From: SZUA-309 sp965232595
GTDB lineage: Bacteria > Pseudomonadota > Gammaproteobacteria > Pseudomonadales > Azotimanducaceae
Reading direction: 5' to 3'
Assembly: GCA_965232595.1 (NCBI GenBank)
Contig: OZ246983.1
Location: 3,906,001 to 3,970,000, forward strand
Length of the DNA stretch: 64,000 bases
Below, piece after piece: positions 16,725 through 24,821 of the stretch (the first letter of the stretch is position 1; every line of letters begins with the position of its first letter). The notes beneath the pieces are model-generated. The model saw only the letters and a program-made list of their open reading frames with translations, had not been told where the DNA came from and searched no databases. Made by a program: the position numbers and the translations under genes.

Positions 16725-17132
16725 TCAGTACGCGTAGTCGTAGTCTCGCGTGTTCTCCTGGGAGATCTGATCGTTCAGCGTCCAGTAGTCGTAGATCACG
16801 CCGATCAGGAAGAAGCCGCAGGTGAAGAGGTAGAGCAGGCCGGTGCCCCATTTGCCCATGTAGAAGCGGTGGATGCCGAAGAAGCCGAGGAAGGTGAGCA
16901 GTACCCAGGCGACGGTGTAGTTGATGTCGCCAGGTGTGAACACCGCATCCGCTTCGGCTTCGAGCTTCGGCATCAGGAACAGGTCGATGATCCAGCCGAT
17001 AAGGAACAGGCCGAGCGTGAAAAAGTAGATGGTGCCGCTCACCGGTTTGCCGTAGTAGAAGCGATGGGCGCCCAGGAAGCCGAAGATCCAGAGAATATAG
17101 CCAACGGCCAGGCTGTGGGTGCTGCGTGACAT
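16725..17132 (-). CDS. TM2-domain membrane protein with two TM2 units
   Basis: 135 residues built from two similar halves. Each half has a helix ending in GAHRFYYGK or GIHRFYMGKWGTG, then a second helix with GLFLIGWIIDLF or GFFLIGVIYDYW. This is the TM2 signature (pfam TM2), normally present once; here it is duplicated, giving four membrane helices. The C-terminus is acidic and tyrosine-rich (DYDYAY). Function of bacterial TM2 proteins is unknown. It converges with the CoA-transferase gene. Confidence 0.85.
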   Translation of the reverse strand: MSRSTHSLAVGYILWIFGFLGAHRFYYGKPVSGTIYFFTLGLFLIGWIIDLFLMPKLEAEADAVFTPGDINYTVAWVLLTFLGFFGIHRFYMGKWGTGLLYLFTCGFFLIGVIYDYWTLNDQISQENTRDYDYAY

Positions 17133-17262
17133 TGAAGTTCCTGTTGCTTGTGTCCCTTAAGGGTATGCAACCTCCGTTCCGGAAAGTTTCCCTAGTGAAA
17201 AACTATAAAAAACAATAGTTTAAAAGAGATTTAGAGATTTTTCTTAGCTGTTGCGCCGGTGA

Positions 17263-17285
17263 ATCTCACCAGCTGCTGGTGAGAT
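17263..17285. terminator. 10-bp hairpin in an AT-rich gap (17133-17308)
   Basis: ATCTCACCAG (17263-17272), loop CTG, CTGGTGAGAT (17276-17285): a perfect 10-bp stem 24 nt beyond the stop of the minus-strand aminotransferase gene. The rest of the gap (about 17190-17250) is an A/T-rich run which could hold the TM2 gene promoter. Terminator role is inferred; no T-tract follows directly. Confidence 0.35.
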
Positions 17286-17308
17286 CCGCCAGCGCTGGCG
17301 ACAGCTGC

Positions 17309-18439
17309 CTACAGGCCCACAGCGTCCAGTGCGGCCTCGAACCGGGCAACCGCCTGATCCACATCCGTCAGCTTGTCGAGGCCAAACAGGCCGATCCGAA
17401 AGGTCTTGAAGTCCGCTGGTTCGTCACACTGCAGCGGCACGCCGGCAGCGATCTGCATACCTTCATCGAGGAACTTCTTGCCCGTCTTCAGCTCGTCGTC
17501 ATCGGTGTAGACGACCACCACCCCGGGCGCTTCGAACCCCGGCGCGGCGACGCTGCGGATGCCGCGCGCGGTGAGGGTTGCGCGAATGCGCGCACCAAGA
17601 TCGAGCTGCGCGGCTTTAACCGTATCGAATCCGAGCTCGGCGGTCTCCGCCATCACGTCCCTGAGCGTGCGCAGGCCATCGGTGGGCATGGTCGCGTGAT
17701 AGGCGTGGCCACCGGCTTCGTAGGCTTCCATGATTTCCAGCCACTTTTTCAGATCGCAGGCGAAGCTGGAGCTGGTGGTTTCCTCGATGCGCTGTCGGGC
17801 AGCCTCGGAGAGCATGACCAGGCCGCAGCAAGGCGAACCGGACCAGCCTTTCTGCGGCGCGCTGACAAGGATGTCGACGCCTAGCGCCTGCATGTCCACC
17901 CAGACCGTGCCGGAGGCGACGCAGTCGAGCACGAACAGGCCACCTTGAGCATGCACCGCCTCTGCGGCCGCTTTGATGTAGTCGTCCGGCAGCATCATTC
18001 CGGAAGAGGTTTCCACGTGCGGCGCGAAGACCAGATCCGGTTGCTGCTGCTCGATCGCGCTCACCAGCTCTTCGATGGGCACCGGCGCAAAGGGTGAGGT
18101 GGGCTCGTTGCCGATCTGGCGCGCTTTCAGCACCGTGCTCTCAGCCGGAATCTGCCCCATCTCGAAAATCTGCGTCCAGCGGAAGCTGAACCAGCCGTTT
18201 CTGACCACCAGCGTCTTCTTGCCGGTGGCAAACTGACGGGCAACCGCCTCCATGCCGAAAGTGCCGCTGCCGGGTACCACCACAGCGCTCCGCGCGTTGT
18301 AGACGTGCTTCAGCGTCTCCGACAGATCGCGCATGGTCTGCTGGAATGACTGAGACATGTGGTTCAGGGCACGATCCGTGTAGACCACGGAATATTCGAG
18401 CAGGCCGTCTGGATCGACGTCGGGCAGAAGGGCTGGCAT
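17309..18439 (-). CDS. Class V aminotransferase (alanine-glyoxylate / serine-pyruvate type)
   Basis: 376 residues from ATG 18439 with GAGAGG upstream; an in-frame start at 18496 would add 19 residues with no homology-like content. The PLP lysine lies in VSAPQKGWSG near residue 210; the substrate region has FVLDCVASGTVWVDMQALGVD. Fold-type I, class V enzymes of this kind transaminate small amino acids with glyoxylate or pyruvate. Neighbouring genes do not narrow the substrate. Divergent from the ankyrin gene. Confidence 0.85.
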   Translation of the reverse strand: MPALLPDVDPDGLLEYSVVYTDRALNHMSQSFQQTMRDLSETLKHVYNARSAVVVPGSGTFGMEAVARQFATGKKTLVVRNGWFSFRWTQIFEMGQIPAESTVLKARQIGNEPTSPFAPVPIEELVSAIEQQQPDLVFAPHVETSSGMMLPDDYIKAAAEAVHAQGGLFVLDCVASGTVWVDMQALGVDILVSAPQKGWSGSPCCGLVMLSEAARQRIEETTSSSFACDLKKWLEIMEAYEAGGHAYHATMPTDGLRTLRDVMAETAELGFDTVKAAQLDLGARIRATLTARGIRSVAAPGFEAPGVVVVYTDDDELKTGKKFLDEGMQIAAGVPLQCDEPADFKTFRIGLFGLDKLTDVDQAVARFEAALDAVGL

Positions 18440-18540
18440 GGGAGACCTCTCAGAAGTTGGAGGAGCGATTTTGGGGAATGTGCGCGCTACCCTCAAGGGC
18501 CTCGAGGGCAGCGCGCCGTGGAAGGGGGTATGCTCAGAAC

Positions 18541-19251
18541 ATGGTCTCCAGAACCAGCCTCACGGCAGCGGTCCGTCGCTTCGACGTGGCGGCGGTGGTC
18601 AGTGGCCTCGACACGTCGCCGCAGCTTCTCGGGCATGAAGACGAGCGGGGTCGCAACTGGCTGCACTTGACCGCCAGCATCAGCCTGCCCGATCATCCGG
18701 AGCTGCTACCGGCAGACAGCATCGCCCTTGCCGAGCAGCTGATCACGCGAGGGTTGCCGATCAACGGGGCCGCCTTCACGGAAGGCACCTGGCAGGCCAC
18801 GCCGCTCTGGTATGCCGTTGCTCGCGGCCGCAACCTGCCCCTGGCATCCTGGCTGCTCGCCTCCGGCTCGACCCCGGAACACTGCCTGTGGGCAGCGGCG
18901 TTCCGCGAGGATGGTGAGATGCTCAGGCTGCTGATCGAGCACGGCGCGCCGCTGGAGGCGGTAGCCGAAGGAGAGACGCCGCTGCTTGGCGCCATCAAGG
19001 TGAGCCGGTTCAGCTCAGCGGCCGTGCTGCTCGAGGCTGGCGCAGATCCGAACTTCGTGGACGCGAAGGGAATGACGGCGCTGCATTACATGCTGAAGAA
19101 GGGCAGCGATGCCCGGCATTTCGAGCTGCTCGCCGGTTACGGCGCGCGGGGCGACATCCCGGGCCCGGACGGCCGCACGGCCGTCGACATACTGAGCAGA
19201 AAGCGCAGCGCCCGGTTCAAGGCGCTGGCCGCGCAGTTAGCGGCGACCTAG
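18541..19251 (+). CDS. Ankyrin-repeat protein
   Basis: 236 residues. Several ankyrin-like units are seen from about residue 60: TPLWYAVARGRNLPLASWLLASG, ETPLLGAIKVSRFSSAAVLLEAGADPNFVD and GMTALHYMLKKGSDARHFELLAGYGARGDIPGPDGRTAVDIL. No signal peptide or membrane segment is evident, so a cytoplasmic protein-binding role is likely. ATG 18541 is the first good start; GAAGGGGG lies rather far upstream (about 13 nt). The gene ends by overlapping the convergent neighbour by 4 bp. Confidence 0.75.
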   Translation: MVSRTSLTAAVRRFDVAAVVSGLDTSPQLLGHEDERGRNWLHLTASISLPDHPELLPADSIALAEQLITRGLPINGAAFTEGTWQATPLWYAVARGRNLPLASWLLASGSTPEHCLWAAAFREDGEMLRLLIEHGAPLEAVAEGETPLLGAIKVSRFSSAAVLLEAGADPNFVDAKGMTALHYMLKKGSDARHFELLAGYGARGDIPGPDGRTAVDILSRKRSARFKALAAQLAAT

Positions 19252-19700
19252 CCGACGGGCTCCAGCACAACCACCGGGATCTCACGATCGCCGGCGTACT
19301 TCTGGTAGTCCAGGTAGGGCGGGTAAATCTCGGCCAGCTGGCTCCACAGGTCCTCCCGCTCGGCACCGGCGGCTACCCTGGCCCGGGCCGCGGTGATGGT
19401 GGTCCCGGCCTGAACCTCGCAATCCGGGTTGGCCTCCAGGTTCAGGAACCACAACGGGTGTGCAGGTGCGCCACCTTTGGAGGCGATGATCACGTAGTCG
19501 TCGCCGACCTTCTTGTAGATGAGCGGCAGGGGTCTCGGCGTGCCGGACTTGCGGCCGATGGTGGTGAGCAGCAGGGTGGGCAGGATGCCCTGGCCCCCCG
19601 CCATGCTCGAATCCCACATGTGTGCTTTTTCCGGATCCTCGCGATAGAGCTTGATGTGCTCGGAGATCCAGCTCGGCATGTTTTCGGGCAGGTCGCTCAT
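19248..19700 (-). CDS. DDN-type nitroreductase family / deazaflavin-dependent oxidoreductase-like protein
   Basis: 150 residues of the split beta-barrel family that includes mycobacterial Ddn: GGQGILPTLLLTTIGRKSGTPRPLPLIYKKVGDDYVIIASKGGAPAHPLWFLNLEANPDCEVQ is nearly signature-complete. Characterised actinobacterial members use F420; whether this organism makes F420 is unknown, and proteobacterial members may bind other cofactors or lipids. A second paralogue lies at 49292-49747. Confidence 0.85.
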   Translation of the reverse strand: MSDLPENMPSWISEHIKLYREDPEKAHMWDSSMAGGQGILPTLLLTTIGRKSGTPRPLPLIYKKVGDDYVIIASKGGAPAHPLWFLNLEANPDCEVQAGTTITAARARVAAGAEREDLWSQLAEIYPPYLDYQKYAGDREIPVVVLEPVG

Positions 19701-19796
19701 GCGTCTCCTCCAGGTGCGGACGGTCTGAGCGGATGATTGCAGCCCGACCCCGCTAAGGCAACGCGAGCCGGAGGAGGTTTGCCGGGGTTGGGAGCG

Positions 19797-20444
19797 TCAG
19801 TACGCGTAGGCCAGGGTCTGGCGCAGGCTCTTCAGCCGCTCGCCCTTCAGCGCCACATCGACCCGTAGCTGCTGGATCTCAGCTTCCAGCTCGCCCTGCT
19901 CGGCAGCCAGCGCTTTCGTCCGGTCGAGGAGCCGGACCCGCTGCAGCGCGTTGGTCTCGTCGGCCACCAGCTCTGCTTCCACGCCGGCGATCTCTGCCGC
20001 CAGCTGCTTGATCCGATACTCCTTCTGGGCGATCTGGCGATTGAGGCCGTCGATCTCGGCCTTCGCCAGGTAAAGACGTCGGCCTTCCTGGTAGGCGGCG
20101 TAGTACGCGTCCTGCAGGTCGTTCGGGCAGATGCTGGCGAATGAGCGGCCAGCCTCACCAGCGTTGAAGCCGTTGTCGGGCTGGCAGAACTGGCGGACGC
20201 CGTCTTCCCAACCAGCCAGGTACGCGGTCCGGTCTGGCACGGTGCCGTGCTTAACGCAGGCGTTCTGGTGGCTGAGGATCTGGGTGCTCTGCTTGCCGGC
20301 CAGACCGTCCCGGTAGCCGACGGTTTCCCAGTCGCCGGCGACGCACTGGCTTTCGCTCAGGGAAGCACAGCCGGAAATCAGCAGCAGGCTGAGGGCGGCG
20401 AGGGTGAGAGCTTGAATCGGAGCGGGGTTCTGCTTCGATGACAT
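19797..20444 (-). CDS. DUF2799 lipoprotein with C-terminal coiled coil
   Basis: 215 residues. A signal peptide ends in the lipobox LISGC, so Cys26 is the likely lipidated residue. Residues ~40-115 show the DUF2799 pattern: GYRDGLAG, HQNACVKHG, YLAGWEDGVRQFC and GEAGRSFASICP. From ~125 to the end the sequence is heptad-like (coiled coil, E/Q/L/A rich). Known members are outer-membrane-type lipoproteins of unknown function. Confidence 0.8.
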   Translation of the reverse strand: MSSKQNPAPIQALTLAALSLLLISGCASLSESQCVAGDWETVGYRDGLAGKQSTQILSHQNACVKHGTVPDRTAYLAGWEDGVRQFCQPDNGFNAGEAGRSFASICPNDLQDAYYAAYQEGRRLYLAKAEIDGLNRQIAQKEYRIKQLAAEIAGVEAELVADETNALQRVRLLDRTKALAAEQGELEAEIQQLRVDVALKGERLKSLRQTLAYAY

Positions 20445-20555
20445 GGAAACCTCCGGTGTTTCCTGGGTAGGTGCACCGGCTGAACATAGCGGAGGTGTCG
20501 GACAAGGTCCGGGAAGGGCTTCACAGTTCGGGCGTGCGCCGGTCGCGAATCCGGC

Positions 20556-21470
20556 TCAGCTGGCCTCGAGGAAGTAGCAGCCGGCGCAGCCTGCTTCGTC
20601 CTGCACGGCTGCGCGGTCTGCTTCCAGCTGGTACTGGGGCCGCTCGTCCCGCTCAGTGCGGCTGTCGTTGTGCCTGCCGCTCGGGTCCGGCCGCATCACC
20701 GTCTCTTTCCAGTCATCCGTTTCCTGCCAGCGGTAGGGCAGGTCGCGGATGGTGCCAGGCGCCTGGATGGAGTCCAGCGCGCTCAGGGTGTCGATCATGA
20801 TCTTCCGCTGCCCTGCCTTGTCGTGCGCCCGGCCGGCCGTGTGGCCAAGCGGGAAGTCCAGGAACACGGCGCGGGGTGGGTTCACCGCAGCGGTGATGGA
20901 GCGAGCGGAAGACATGGAGATAGTGGGGATGCCTCTGGCTTCCACCTCCCGGGCGATCAGTCCGACGGACTGATGGCAGACGGGTCAGGCAGGCACCATG
21001 ATGGCGACGTCGACCTCGTCGCGCACCAGCTGCTCTGCCATGGCGGGCGCGAGCAGCTCGCGTACCTTGCGCGCTGAGTAGATGCCGCCCATGAAGGTGT
21101 ACGCGCGCCGGGACAGGCTGCCGATCCGTCCCAACCGGGCCAGATCTTTCAGCGTCTGGTAAGGGAACACCACGTTGATGTCGGCTCTGGCATCCGCCGT
21201 GTCGTAGGCAAAGTGAGACACCCGGAGCGAGCCCGCAGGCGCCTCCACGTCGATCGCGCGAAAGCTCAGATCGTCCTTGAAGTGAAAGGCCGTCTGCCCG
21301 AGCTGATAGATGCCGCCCGAGGCGATGAGGCCGACCCGGGACTCCGCCAGCGGCCTGGCCAGCGGCGTGAAGGGCGGCGGCTCGTCGTTGTGGACCCAGC
21401 GATAGGACGGGTAGCCCAGGGCGTCGTACTGATCCTTGGTCCGCTGGATGTAGTCGATGGCGTCGCTCAT
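20556..21470 (-). CDS. Selenoprotein, glycine/betaine/sarcosine/proline reductase B-like (in-frame UGA = Sec162)
   Basis: Read as one frame, bases 21470 to 20556 give 304 residues with a single internal TGA at 20985-20987. The residues around it read IMVPA-U-PVCHQSVGLIARE, i.e. a Sec-x-x-Cys motif at a position (residue 162) where GrdB/PrdB-type selenoproteins carry U. Both flanks continue without further stop, and a hairpin with SECIS geometry follows the UGA. The N-terminal part (YPSYRWVHNDEPPPFTPLARPL, RVGLIASGGIYQLGQ) fits the same family. A conventional reading would give two separate ORFs (20985-21470 and 20556-20945), each half of the family. Start ATG 21470 overlaps the DUF427 stop (ATGA). 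A C-terminal CAGC motif is also present. Substrate unknown; likely a redox enzyme. Requires SelA/B/C/D elsewhere in the genome. Confidence 0.82.
20956..20974 (-). promoter_or_regulatory. Bacterial SECIS element
   Basis: On the minus-strand transcript AUCAGUCC, loop GUC, GGACUGAU form a perfect 8-bp stem. It starts 10 nt after the UGA, and the apical loop begins 18 nt after it, with G as first loop base. These values fall in the published bacterial SECIS pattern (loop 3-14 nt, G in the first two positions, 16-37 nt from UGA to loop). Confidence 0.75.
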
Positions 21471-21880
21471 TCGCTCCAGCCCGGCCCCGGATCGTTCTGC
21501 TTTTCCCCATTCACCTCCAGCACGAAGCGGTCCATGTAAAAGCCAACGTGATCTTTCAGCGGTTCGCACTCGGTGTACGGATCCTGGTAGGCCCAGAGGC
21601 TGTTCTCGAGCTCGCTGCCGGCCAGATTCACCGTCCAGTAGCTGGCGTGACCCTTAAACGGGCAGTAGGTGGAGTGGTCGGTGGCTTCGATGCAGGCAGC
21701 ATCCACGTCTGCCAGCGGCAGGTACCAGACCGGATGGTGCCTGGTCTCGGTCACCTTGAGCGGCCGGCGGCTGTCGGCCAGGCACTGCTCGCCGAGGAGG
21801 ATACGTACGTGGTCATCCGTGGGCGTGATGTCGACCTGATAGTTGGGATGCTTCTCGAAACCTGGTGCTGATTCGGCCAT
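21467..21880 (-). CDS. DUF427 domain-containing protein
   Basis: 137 residues. The DUF427 core is visible: VRILLGEQCLADSRRPLKVTETRHHPVWYLPLADV, then HSTYCPFKGHASYWTVNLAG and AWAYQDP-like LWAYQDPYTECEPLKDHVGFYMDRF. The family has a small beta-fold and no confirmed activity. Its stop overlaps the start of the selenoprotein gene (ATGA), so the two are probably made together; upstream is bfd after 92 bp. Confidence 0.85.
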   Translation of the reverse strand: MAESAPGFEKHPNYQVDITPTDDHVRILLGEQCLADSRRPLKVTETRHHPVWYLPLADVDAACIEATDHSTYCPFKGHASYWTVNLAGSELENSLWAYQDPYTECEPLKDHVGFYMDRFVLEVNGEKQNDPGPGWSE

Positions 21881-21972
21881 GACGATGACTCCGCGTTTCG
21901 GCTTGGTTCAGGCTTACGGTATTCGGGAAGTTGGCACCGGGCAAGCGGTGCGCGGAAGGGCAGACGCCCTCG

Positions 21973-22161
21973 TCAGGCGGCTGCGTAGGACAGGTTGGTC
22001 GCCAGATGCTCGTCGATCATCTCCTGCGCCAGTTCCTGGCAGCGACCACAGCCGGTGCCCAGACCGCAGCGGTCGGCGAGATGAGATACGTGAACGGCGC
22101 CGTCTTCCACGTGTTCGCGGATCTCGGAATCGGTAACGGCTTTGCACAGGCATACGTACAT
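21973..22161 (-). CDS. bfd: Bacterioferritin-associated ferredoxin
   Basis: 62 residues from ATG 22161 (MYVCLCKAVTDSEIREHVEDGA), the canonical N-terminus; an in-frame ATG at 22182 would add seven residues. Four cysteines, CLC and CGLGTGCGRC, bind a 2Fe-2S cluster. In characterised species Bfd docks on bacterioferritin and reduces its ferric core to release iron. Here it is divergently paired with bfr. Confidence 0.9.
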   Translation of the reverse strand: MYVCLCKAVTDSEIREHVEDGAVHVSHLADRCGLGTGCGRCQELAQEMIDEHLATNLSYAAA

Positions 22162-22348
22162 GATGGGGTTATTTAAATGCAAATCGTTCTCGATAGCAAA
22201 TAGTTCATACTTTTATCTGCGACTGCAGCCCATTTGCCTCTGATAGCAATTTTTATTTGTATTTCAATAACTTATGTAGAATTTCCTTGCTCCCGAGCGG
22301 GAAATCGGGCAAATTGCGGTCTAACACTAACCCCCGAATGGAGCCTTC
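22162..22348. promoter_or_regulatory. bfd/bfr divergent control region with a Fur-box-like site
   Basis: AATGCAAATCGTTCTC (22176-22191) matches 12 of 16 positions of the inner Fur consensus and lies just upstream of bfd. The octamer GATAGCAA occurs twice, at 22192-22199 and 22242-22249, and the region 22165-22280 is AT-rich. Iron-dependent control of bfd is the plausible reading. Confidence 0.45.
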
Positions 22349-22822
22349 ATGCAGCCGAATGACCGCGAAATCATTGCCCACCTCAACCGGGCACTCCGAA
22401 ATGAGCTGACGGCCATCAACCAGTACTTTCTGCACGCCAAGATGCTGAAGGACTGGGGCCTGGGTGAGCTGGCGGAAAAGGAAGAGCATGAGTCCATCGA
22501 CGAGATGAAGCATGCGGACGAGCTGATCGAGCGGATCCTGTTCCTGGAAGGCCTGCCGAACCTGCAGGACCTGGGCAAGCTGCTCATCGGCCAGACCGTC
22601 AAGGAAATCTTCGAGTGTGATCTCAAGCTGGAAATGGCGGCCGTGCCGGATCTCCGTGAGTCCATCGAGTTCTGCGAGAAGACAGGTGACTTCGGTAGCC
22701 GGGAGCTGTTCACCAAGATCCTGGTCTCGGAAGAAGAGCACATTGACTGGCTGGAAACCCAGCTCGACCTGATCGAGAAGGTCGGCGAGGACCGCTTCAC
22801 CCAGCGCCACATCTCGACCTGA
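22349..22822 (+). CDS. bfr: Bacterioferritin
   Basis: 157 residues, normal size. Ferroxidase-centre residues are in place: Glu in NELTAINQYF (18), Glu/His in EHESIDEMKHAD (51, 54), Glu near 94, and Glu/His in EEEHIDWLE (127, 130). Met52 within DEMKH is the haem ligand of true bacterioferritins. The protein forms a 24-subunit iron-storage shell. GGAG precedes ATG 22349. Confidence 0.95.
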   Translation: MQPNDREIIAHLNRALRNELTAINQYFLHAKMLKDWGLGELAEKEEHESIDEMKHADELIERILFLEGLPNLQDLGKLLIGQTVKEIFECDLKLEMAAVPDLRESIEFCEKTGDFGSRELFTKILVSEEEHIDWLETQLDLIEKVGEDRFTQRHIST

Positions 22823-22849
22823 TCCAGGCAAACGCGGTGGGCTGAATTC

Positions 22850-24718
22850 TCAGTCCGTCGCGCTTCCGGCCGCGTCAGCGGCGAAGGCGGGGTGGACGAA
22901 CCCGCTCAAGCCCAGACGCTCGATCAGCGGCGGGAAGCGGGGGTCCGTTCTCAGGAACTCGGCCTCCGCCGCCCAGAGCAGCTCGATGTCCTGGGTTTTC
23001 TCCCGATCGTCGAAATCCCGGAACGCCCGGTCTGCGTCCCCGTGCAGCACCCAGATGCCGAACCAGAAGCTCCGGTCGATGTCACCGGATGCCATGGCTG
23101 CCTCGAGCACCGTGGTCGCTTCGGTCCTGCTGGCGGGATCGGCCAGCCCGGCAACAAAAGCATCCACCCAGGCGGGCTGATTGCCGAGCCGCAGCAGCAG
23201 GGTGCGCACAGCTTCCCAGTCTGCGCTGCGTGCAGCCAGCAGCACGGCGGGTTTGACCTGGGTGCTCTCCAGGTAGCCCAGGTCGACAGCGACGGCGTAC
23301 TGAGCCCGCGCGCTCTCCAGGTCGTTGACCCAGAGGTAAGCCAGGGCCAGCCGGTCGTTCAGCACGGCGGAGTGAGGATTCAGGGCCGCCGCCGTCTGTA
23401 TCTCGGCCAGCGCGCGCTCGTGATCGCCGAAGATGTTCAGCAGGTTCGAGTACCAGTAGTGGGCCAGGGCGCTGTCCGGATTTTCCCGCAGCGCCTGCTC
23501 CAGCTGTTGCCGGGCGGCCGCCCAGCGCTTCTGCTCCATGCTCATGAAGCCGCGAAGCGCCTGAGTTTCCGCATCGAGCGTATCGGTCAGCTGCTGAACG
23601 GTGGTCAGTGCTGCTTCCGCGTCCCGGAAGTACTGATCGATCGGCTCTGTCGTGTAGAAAGGCTTCACCGCCAGGGCCTGGGCGAGCGCCAGGTGCGCTT
23701 CAGCGAAGCTCGGGCTCTGCTCGATGGCTTCCCGATTCAGCCTGATCGCTGCGTCCAGACGGCGGGCGCCTCGCAGGTCCCACTGGTAGCGGGCCTGCAG
23801 GAACTTGCGGTAGGCGACCTCGCTGACCGCTGCTGACTGACCCACCGATTGCTGGGCCGGCAACGGCTCGAGACCGAGCTCGGCGGTCAGTGCCTGAGAG
23901 AGGCTTTCCAGGGAGAGGCGTTCGAGCAACGCGGGATCATCCTGAGCGGCCTCCATACGATCGCTCCAGATATCCGCCTCCAGGCTGGTGTCGGTCAGGG
24001 TCAGGGTCAGCAGCAGCCGGTCACCCTGCTGGCTGATGGTGCCGCTCAGCAGGTAGTCCGCGTCCAGGGCGGCGCTGATCGACTCCGTGCTCATGGCGTT
24101 CGGATTGATGGCTGAAGTGTCCAGACGCGGTACGACCCGTATCCCCTCTGCTTCGGTGAGCGCCCGGATCAGGTGGTCCGTCAGCTGCTCGCCGCCCATG
24201 GGCAGCTGCTGGATCTGCGGTGTGGTCAACGGGATGACGGCCACTTTCATCGGCTCATCCGCTGCCCGCTGGTAGACGGCGAAGGCAATGCCGAGCGCCA
24301 GCAGCAGGGCAAGGCCAATGGCCACGGAGCGGGAGGCGAGCCGGCGCCGGGTACCCACCGGCCGCACGTCGACGATGAGCTCGTAGCCCCGGTTCGGAAT
24401 GGTGCGGATGAATTCTGATCTGTCGGCGCTGTCGCCGAGGGCGCTTCGTGCCAGGCTGATGCTGCGCGACAGCACCTGCGGGGTCACCACCCGACCGGCC
24501 CAGACCGTGTCCATGAAGTGATCTTCCGTGAGCACCTCGCGCGGGTGCTCGGCGAGCTCGAGCAGCACGCTCATCACGCGGTTTTCGAGCTTGGTCTCCT
24601 CGCCGCTCGGCGAAACCACGAGGCGCTGCTCCGGCAGGACGGTGTAGCCCTTGAGTCGGAAGCCTCTTGCGAGCGCCGGCACGCGCTCAACGTCGCTGTC
24701 GCTGGCGTGCTGAGACAT
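22850..24718 (-). CDS. CadC-like membrane regulator: winged helix, one TM helix, TPR domain
   Basis: 622 residues from ATG 24718 (GGAG upstream). Residues ~15-115 are an OmpR/PhoB-type winged helix (ENRVMSVLLELAEHPREVLTEDHFMDTVW, SEFIRTIPNRGYELI). A hydrophobic helix SVAIGLALLLALGIAFAVY follows near residue 130. The periplasmic part begins with a segment like those of adenylate-cyclase-associated regulators (VAVIPLTTP, LSGTISQQGDRLLLTLTLTDT) and ends in TPR repeats. It is a one-component membrane-bound transcription factor. Its divergent partner is a TAXI/TRAP transporter, a possible target. Confidence 0.82.
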   Translation of the reverse strand: MSQHASDSDVERVPALARGFRLKGYTVLPEQRLVVSPSGEETKLENRVMSVLLELAEHPREVLTEDHFMDTVWAGRVVTPQVLSRSISLARSALGDSADRSEFIRTIPNRGYELIVDVRPVGTRRRLASRSVAIGLALLLALGIAFAVYQRAADEPMKVAVIPLTTPQIQQLPMGGEQLTDHLIRALTEAEGIRVVPRLDTSAINPNAMSTESISAALDADYLLSGTISQQGDRLLLTLTLTDTSLEADIWSDRMEAAQDDPALLERLSLESLSQALTAELGLEPLPAQQSVGQSAAVSEVAYRKFLQARYQWDLRGARRLDAAIRLNREAIEQSPSFAEAHLALAQALAVKPFYTTEPIDQYFRDAEAALTTVQQLTDTLDAETQALRGFMSMEQKRWAAARQQLEQALRENPDSALAHYWYSNLLNIFGDHERALAEIQTAAALNPHSAVLNDRLALAYLWVNDLESARAQYAVAVDLGYLESTQVKPAVLLAARSADWEAVRTLLLRLGNQPAWVDAFVAGLADPASRTEATTVLEAAMASGDIDRSFWFGIWVLHGDADRAFRDFDDREKTQDIELLWAAEAEFLRTDPRFPPLIERLGLSGFVHPAFAADAAGSATD

Positions 24719-24821
24719 CGCTCCAAGATAACCAACTCGCCCGGTCTGGTCATCCTGCTTGCGCTTTCCCCTCCCGCGCACCTCGCCTAGAATCGGGTCT
24801 CTTCCGGTCCGGGAAAATCAC

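Noticed and set aside
20556..20558. The final TGA of the selenoprotein gene as a second Sec codon
   Set aside because: The sequence behind it has no SECIS-type stem in range and the continuing frame has no family similarity.
20556..20945. A separate 129-residue gene starting at ATG 20945
   Set aside because: It is the C-terminal part of the selenoprotein; treating it as a gene leaves both halves of the family truncated and ignores the Sec-x-x-Cys context and SECIS-like hairpin.
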